A stretch of DNA of 64,000 bases from the NCBI GenBank assembly GCA_008638375.1, contig CM018035.1, positions 32,534,807-32,598,806 of the forward strand. The letters are read 5' to 3'. This DNA comes from Nyssa sinensis (lineage: Eukaryota; Streptophyta; Magnoliopsida; Cornales; Nyssaceae). The translations under genes and the position numbers were made by a program. The notes under the pieces were generated by a model. The model saw only the letters and a list, made by a program, of their open reading frames with translations. It was not told the origin of the DNA and made no database searches. Below are positions 60,530 through 64,000 of the stretch, piece after piece (positions within the stretch are counted from its first letter, which is position 1; each line of letters opens with the position of its first letter).

Positions 60530-61036
60530 TCAAGATTTCCCAGAGGGGCCTGCGTCCTCTTCCAAATTAAGGGCACGAGCCCCAGCAGTCTTATCCGGAT
60601 CAGGACGAGATGAGATAGGTTCAGGAGGAACGATTGATGACACATCAAAGTCCGGGAACTGAAGTTGGAATCTAGTTCGGAAATTCTCAAAGCCGAGCAG
60701 GATCAGGTCATCACCCATCTGATCAACTTCCTCTTTTAATTCCATCTCAGCCTCAGCTTTGGCTTGACCAACTGCCTCCTGAACCCTCTGATCAATGGAA
60801 CTACGGAGACCAACCAACTCCGCCTCAAGCCTCTCAATCGTCTGAGCAAATATATCCCTCTCAGACTCTGCTACCTTAAGGCTGGTGGTAGCTTTCTCCA
60901 GACCCTCTTCAGCAGACTGAATTTTGGAACGGGCTGTTCCGAGCTCCAGTCTCATCTCGTTCACCTCCGTCCTCAGCTTCTCGGCCTCCTCAAGGCCCAT
61001 GGGGGTCACCATCAGAGCAGCTAAACTATGCATGCT
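60530..61036 (-). CDS. antisense gene exon 3
   Basis: Acceptor TTATACAG before 61036; starts SMHSLAALMVTPMGLEEAEK and ends EEDAGPSGKS with TGA. Contains the coiled coil. Confidence 0.75.
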   Translation of the reverse strand, partial: SMHSLAALMVTPMGLEEAEKLRTEVNEMRLELGTARSKIQSAEEGLEKATTSLKVAESERDIFAQTIERLEAELVGLRSSIDQRVQEAVGQAKAEAEMELKEEVDQMGDDLILLGFENFRTRFQLQFPDFDVSSIVPPEPISSRPDPDKTAGARALNLEEDAGPSGKS

Positions 61037-62435
61037 CTGTATAAAGCAAGACAGATAAATTAGAGTGAAACAAATGAGCAAACAAAAGGCCAAGGAAAGG
61101 CTTCAGAAGTTACCTTCATCTGGAGAGTCATCATCTCAGTCATCAATTTGGAGGGATTATCCCCTCTGTACCGATGTGGGCCCTGAGCCCATATTTGATC
61201 AAATGCCTTCTTGGCAATTTGATAATCCAGCTCAACAAATGGCTCAGAAGGTGCGGCAGGAGCTTTCCCCTTCCTAGACCTCTTGCTCGGACCAGGAGGA
61301 ACAGCCGATACAGGAATGGCAGGCTCGGCTTCCTCAGCCTCGGCAGGGGAGGGCTCAGGGGAACCAGAGATCAATCTCCTCCTCTTCACTTCTAAAGGAG
61401 CATCAGGCTCAGCTGGGGAGGAAGACTCCCCCACCACTTGAGGCTTCGGCACTTCCCACCTCGAGGCTAGCCTCCTCTTAAACTCTGCGCTACGGGTGGC
61501 CATCACTTGGTCCGGAGTGACGATAACAGTATGAGCCCGGTTAGAAGTTGAAAGCAAAGCCCGGTACTGATCCTGCAGAGCCTTAGTAAACTTGGGCCTC
61601 TTCCGAGCACTCTTGACTGCACAAAGGAAATGAAAAATACCAAGTTTGTCAGTTCTGAGGATATAAGCAAAGCTAAAGCAAACCCAAGAGAATAAGTCTC
61701 ACCCCTATGGCCCGTAACACAAGGAAACGACGAGGTCTCTCCGGCCTGGAAGTCCTTATGCTCCCATCCTCCTCCAACGAAGAAGTACCACTTCTTCCAC
61801 GTCTTGTTGGAAGTAGGAACGGAAGACAGGGGTCGGAACCCCTTCTCGAAGGACATATAATAGAGGCCCTCTGCCTGCTTGAAATTCAGATCCATATTGC
61901 TACGGATCAAGTCCAGAGACACGTCCACTTTGTTCAGATGTCCCAGCACCATAAATCCTAGAAGATGCCGCCAGCTATTGAGATTCAGGTCGGCAGGGCA
62001 GAGCTTGAACCAGCAAAAGAATTGCCTGACTAAATCCGGCAATGGAAGCCTTAAGCCCATTTCAAACCAGGCAAGGAAAACGCAAATCTCCCCGGCTTTA
62101 ACATCTTGGGGACGGTCCATGGGTCCTGGAACTCTACAAGTCACATTTGGGGGAAATTCAAATTTCACCCTCCATTCATCCAAGAGGCTTTGAGTGACGG
62201 CACTCTCACCCTCTTCTCTATGAGAAGACCTACCAGAGGTCTCCCCGGCCCTGTCTCGGGGCTCTTCGAAAGCATCAACTATTCTAACCCCTGGACTAGG
62301 GGGAGGATCAACAGGCCTCTCCTCAATAATTTCAAGAGCAGGGTTACCTACATCTCCTACAACAGACGGACCAGCCATCTCAGAATGGTCTCCTACTCCC
62401 TCATTCACAATTCGAGATTCCGAAGGAACAGACAT
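60530..62435 (-). CDS. antisense gene of the gypsy element, spliced, 580 aa
   Basis: Three minus-strand exons (62435-61703, 61616-61114, 61036-60530) join with GT-AG borders in matching phase (733 + 503 + 507 bp). They give 580 codons from ATG 62435 to TGA 60532-60530 with no stop. Residues about 70-210 resemble the plant 'putative gypsy-type transposon' family (PF04195 type): EMGLRLPLPDLVRQFFCWFK, LNSWRHLLGFMVLG, then WKKWYFFV. The middle is basic and Pro/Ser-rich with a KRSRKGKA nuclear-signal-like stretch. The C-terminal third is a predicted coiled coil (EEAEKLRTEVNEMRLELGTA, VAESERDIFAQTIERLEAEL). Extra antisense ORFs at this place are known in Tat-lineage elements; their function is unknown. 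Family name from memory of motifs, not from a search. Confidence 0.8.
61114..61616 (-). CDS. antisense gene exon 2
   Basis: Acceptor TTTGTGCAG before 61616; donor AAG/GTAACT after 61114. Encodes KSARKRPKFTKALQDQYRAL onward, basic and Ser/Pro-rich. Confidence 0.75.
61703..62435 (-). CDS. antisense gene exon 1
   Basis: Starts at ATG 62435 (MSVPSESRIVNEG) and ends at donor AGGG/GTGAGA (61703/61702). Carries the PF04195-like part. Confidence 0.75.
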
Positions 62436-62605
62436 TATTCTCAAACTCAAGAAGAAAGAAGCAAGAGAGGGGGAAAAATCAGTCGAACCTGTTTTCACTT
62501 AGGGGATCTGTATTCTTCAAGGTCGCACGAACCAACAATGGCGGATGAAATCTTCTAGCACAGTAAAAATGTCGAGGGAAAGGTCATTTCAAAAATCTCA
62601 TCTCG

Positions 62606-62613
62606 TATTTATA
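62606..62613 (-). promoter_or_regulatory. TATA box of the antisense gene
   Basis: Minus strand reads GTTTATAAATACG, an ideal TATAAATA box 171 nt upstream of ATG 62435 and inside the element, outside the LTR. Confidence 0.6.
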
Positions 62614-62830
62614 AACACGGTATCAGAAGGGACCCACCAAGCCCAAACGCCATGACGGTTCAGAACAATGATGCTCTCGAGAAAACCAACTGTCCGCCCA
62701 GTATAATTGTGACCTTGAAAAGACTTAATCGCCGACTACGCAATAAATGGCGCCCCAACAATTGTCTTGGAAGGCGAAAAAGCGAGACACATAACTCTCT
62801 TAGCCCTAGTTACTTACATCAAACTAGGAC

Positions 62831-62846
62831 TTGGGGGGGGAGTAAC
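62831..62846 (+). other. polypurine tract of the gypsy element
   Basis: TTGGGGGGGGAGTAAC directly precedes the 3' LTR start TGATATACC. Confidence 0.8.
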
Positions 62847-63473
62847 TGATATACCATAAAAAGACAGGTCAATCAACACTTGACACGTATGACCACAGTC
62901 CGATTTATGTTCAGCTAGCATGATTCTCGCTCAGCCAATGACATCCAGATCATCACATAAGGTCGGAAGTGACCAAACAAATATATCCAGAACTGATCAC
63001 AGGGTCCAGACCAGATCTTCAGATCTCGTCACCGCCTTAGCGGATTCCGAGCAAAGAATAGGGAAACAGTCTCCAATACGGAAACTACCATTTATGATTA
63101 TCTCCGCCTTAGCGGATTCCGGGCAGATGATAAGGAAGCAGTCTCCAATACGGAAACTACCATTTATGATTATCTCCATCTACGACTCAATGCCCACAAG
63201 GTAACTGCAATCTCCGATGATCATATCCCTATATTCATGGCGTCGAATCCTAATCAACTTAGGAAAGCTTCGGCCTATATATTAAACCCTAGAGGTACGC
63301 TATCAAATTCATGCTCATTCTTTGACTTTCAATACAGTCTTTCAATTCCCTTACTCACTTAAGCATCGGAGCGGCTACCGCCGGAGCCAATCCGGTGGTC
63401 CTCTGATCATCTTTCTGAGTGTTCTACAGGTCACGGAGCCCTCACGTGTTGCGAGTCAAAAAGTGCAGCATCA
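62847..63473 (+). repeat. 3' LTR of the young gypsy element
   Basis: Same length as the 5' LTR. By eye only two substitutions: C to T in AGGCCAATC (51544 against 62869) and G to T in CAGAGGATA (51803 against 63127). Confidence 0.95.
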
Positions 63474-64000
63474 CTTCTTGAGACCTTTTTTTGCAAATCG
63501 AACTCCACGGTTGAGTTTGGAATGCTTGAAATAATAAAAATTCACTATTTTTTTATTTTAATTGGAGTCCGTTTGACTACTTTTTGACTTAGGGTCATTT
63601 TGATAATTTCTCCTTTAAATTAAATATTATTTTATTACTTTAGGTCAATTCACAATTAACCATAAATTCTAGGTACGATTTCTAATTTCACAAAGTTCTA
63701 TTCTAATTTGAAATAACTAAATAATAATTAAGTCTAACCTTTGTTTGGCTGCAGTCAACGTTCCACTGGCACTGCAACCATCATTTAACAACTGCTCCTG
63801 GTTTGGCAACATGCTGGAGGTCTAACTCCTCCAAACACTGCACAAACTAACGACCAACCATCTGAACCATGCCCAGCTGCATATCTCCAAACTAGCTCTG
63901 GACTAACAAATACATGAATTTCCAATACAACATTTAAAAGGTTTAGAACACAATCAAGACCCAACTGATTTGAGCCATTTTCAGACTAACCCATAGCTGA
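63474..64000. other. right flank of the gypsy element
   Basis: Begins with the target duplication CTTCT, then AT-rich sequence that appears to continue R2, then CAACTG/CAACCA-rich sequence. No gene recognised. Confidence 0.5.

Larger units (their letters stand above)
51522..63473 (+). mobile_element. complete young Ty3/gypsy element, Tat-like (11,952 bp)
   Basis: Identical-length LTRs (627 bp, two differences) are flanked by a perfect 5-bp target duplication CTTCT (51517-51521 and 63474-63478). Order: LTR, primer site, gag, protease, RT-RNase H-second RNase H-integrase, hairpin minisatellite, 12-bp array, antisense genes, polypurine tract, LTR. A second RNase H after the first and an antisense ORF near the 3' LTR are features I associate with the plant Tat lineage. 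Every catalytic residue I checked is present, so the element may be active or was until recently, depending on how its two internal UAG codons are read. Confidence 0.93.

Overview
This is a stretch of plant nuclear genome, AT-rich and dense in transposable elements, probably from a woody eudicot; the species assignment is only a guess. It holds the 3' part of one recognisable host gene, a BRO1-domain (ESCRT-associated) protein. Seven coding exons lie on the + strand between 12288 and 46435. About 0.76 kb of coding sequence is spread over at least 34 kb because four introns of 4.5 to 13.4 kb are filled with transposons. The N-terminal exons were not found and are probably upstream of the window.

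Layout. 1-700: two tRNA-derived SINE-like copies. 699-1075: a hAT-like MITE with 8-bp target duplications; two relatives lie at 29214-29855 and 33323-33826. 2150-11457: two head-to-head copies (A on -, B on +) of a degenerate Ty3/gypsy family in which I see gag-like, protease-like and integrase-C-terminal pieces but no reverse transcriptase, separated by a LINE fragment. 12288-46435: the BRO1 gene. Its introns contain an antisense Ty1/copia element (12724-16255), a 1.6-kb hAT-like element with a nested MITE (17845-19422), a sense Ty1/copia element (19447-24712), gypsy and LINE scraps, a possible snRNA-type promoter unit (31549-31756), a tandem duplication carrying a MITE (33036-33903), an LTR-less copia fragment split by a three-LTR TRIM (34225-37527), a tandem duplication (39021-39584), a LINE inserted antisense into another LINE (39905-42605) and a possible solo LTR (43212-44552).

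46436-51521: intergenic DNA with microsatellites and two diverged LTR-like repeats. 51522-63473: a complete, very young Ty3/gypsy element of the Tat-like type (11,952 bp, 627-bp LTRs with two differences, TSD CTTCT). It carries gag, protease and RT-RNaseH-integrase in one reading frame broken by two UAG codons. Downstream are a long array of hairpin-forming minisatellite units and an intact antisense gene with two canonical introns and its own TATA box.

How the parts relate. The host gene appears intact at every splice site I can see despite its transposon load. Apart from the 51.5-63.5 kb element, all elements with coding sequence are clearly dead: they carry stop codons and substitutions such as DSG to DSR or NSG in protease and YVDD to YIDE in RT. 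The young gypsy element keeps all catalytic residues. The strongest leads are the leaky-stop context before pol, the hairpin array whose stems change in a compensated way, and the antisense gene.
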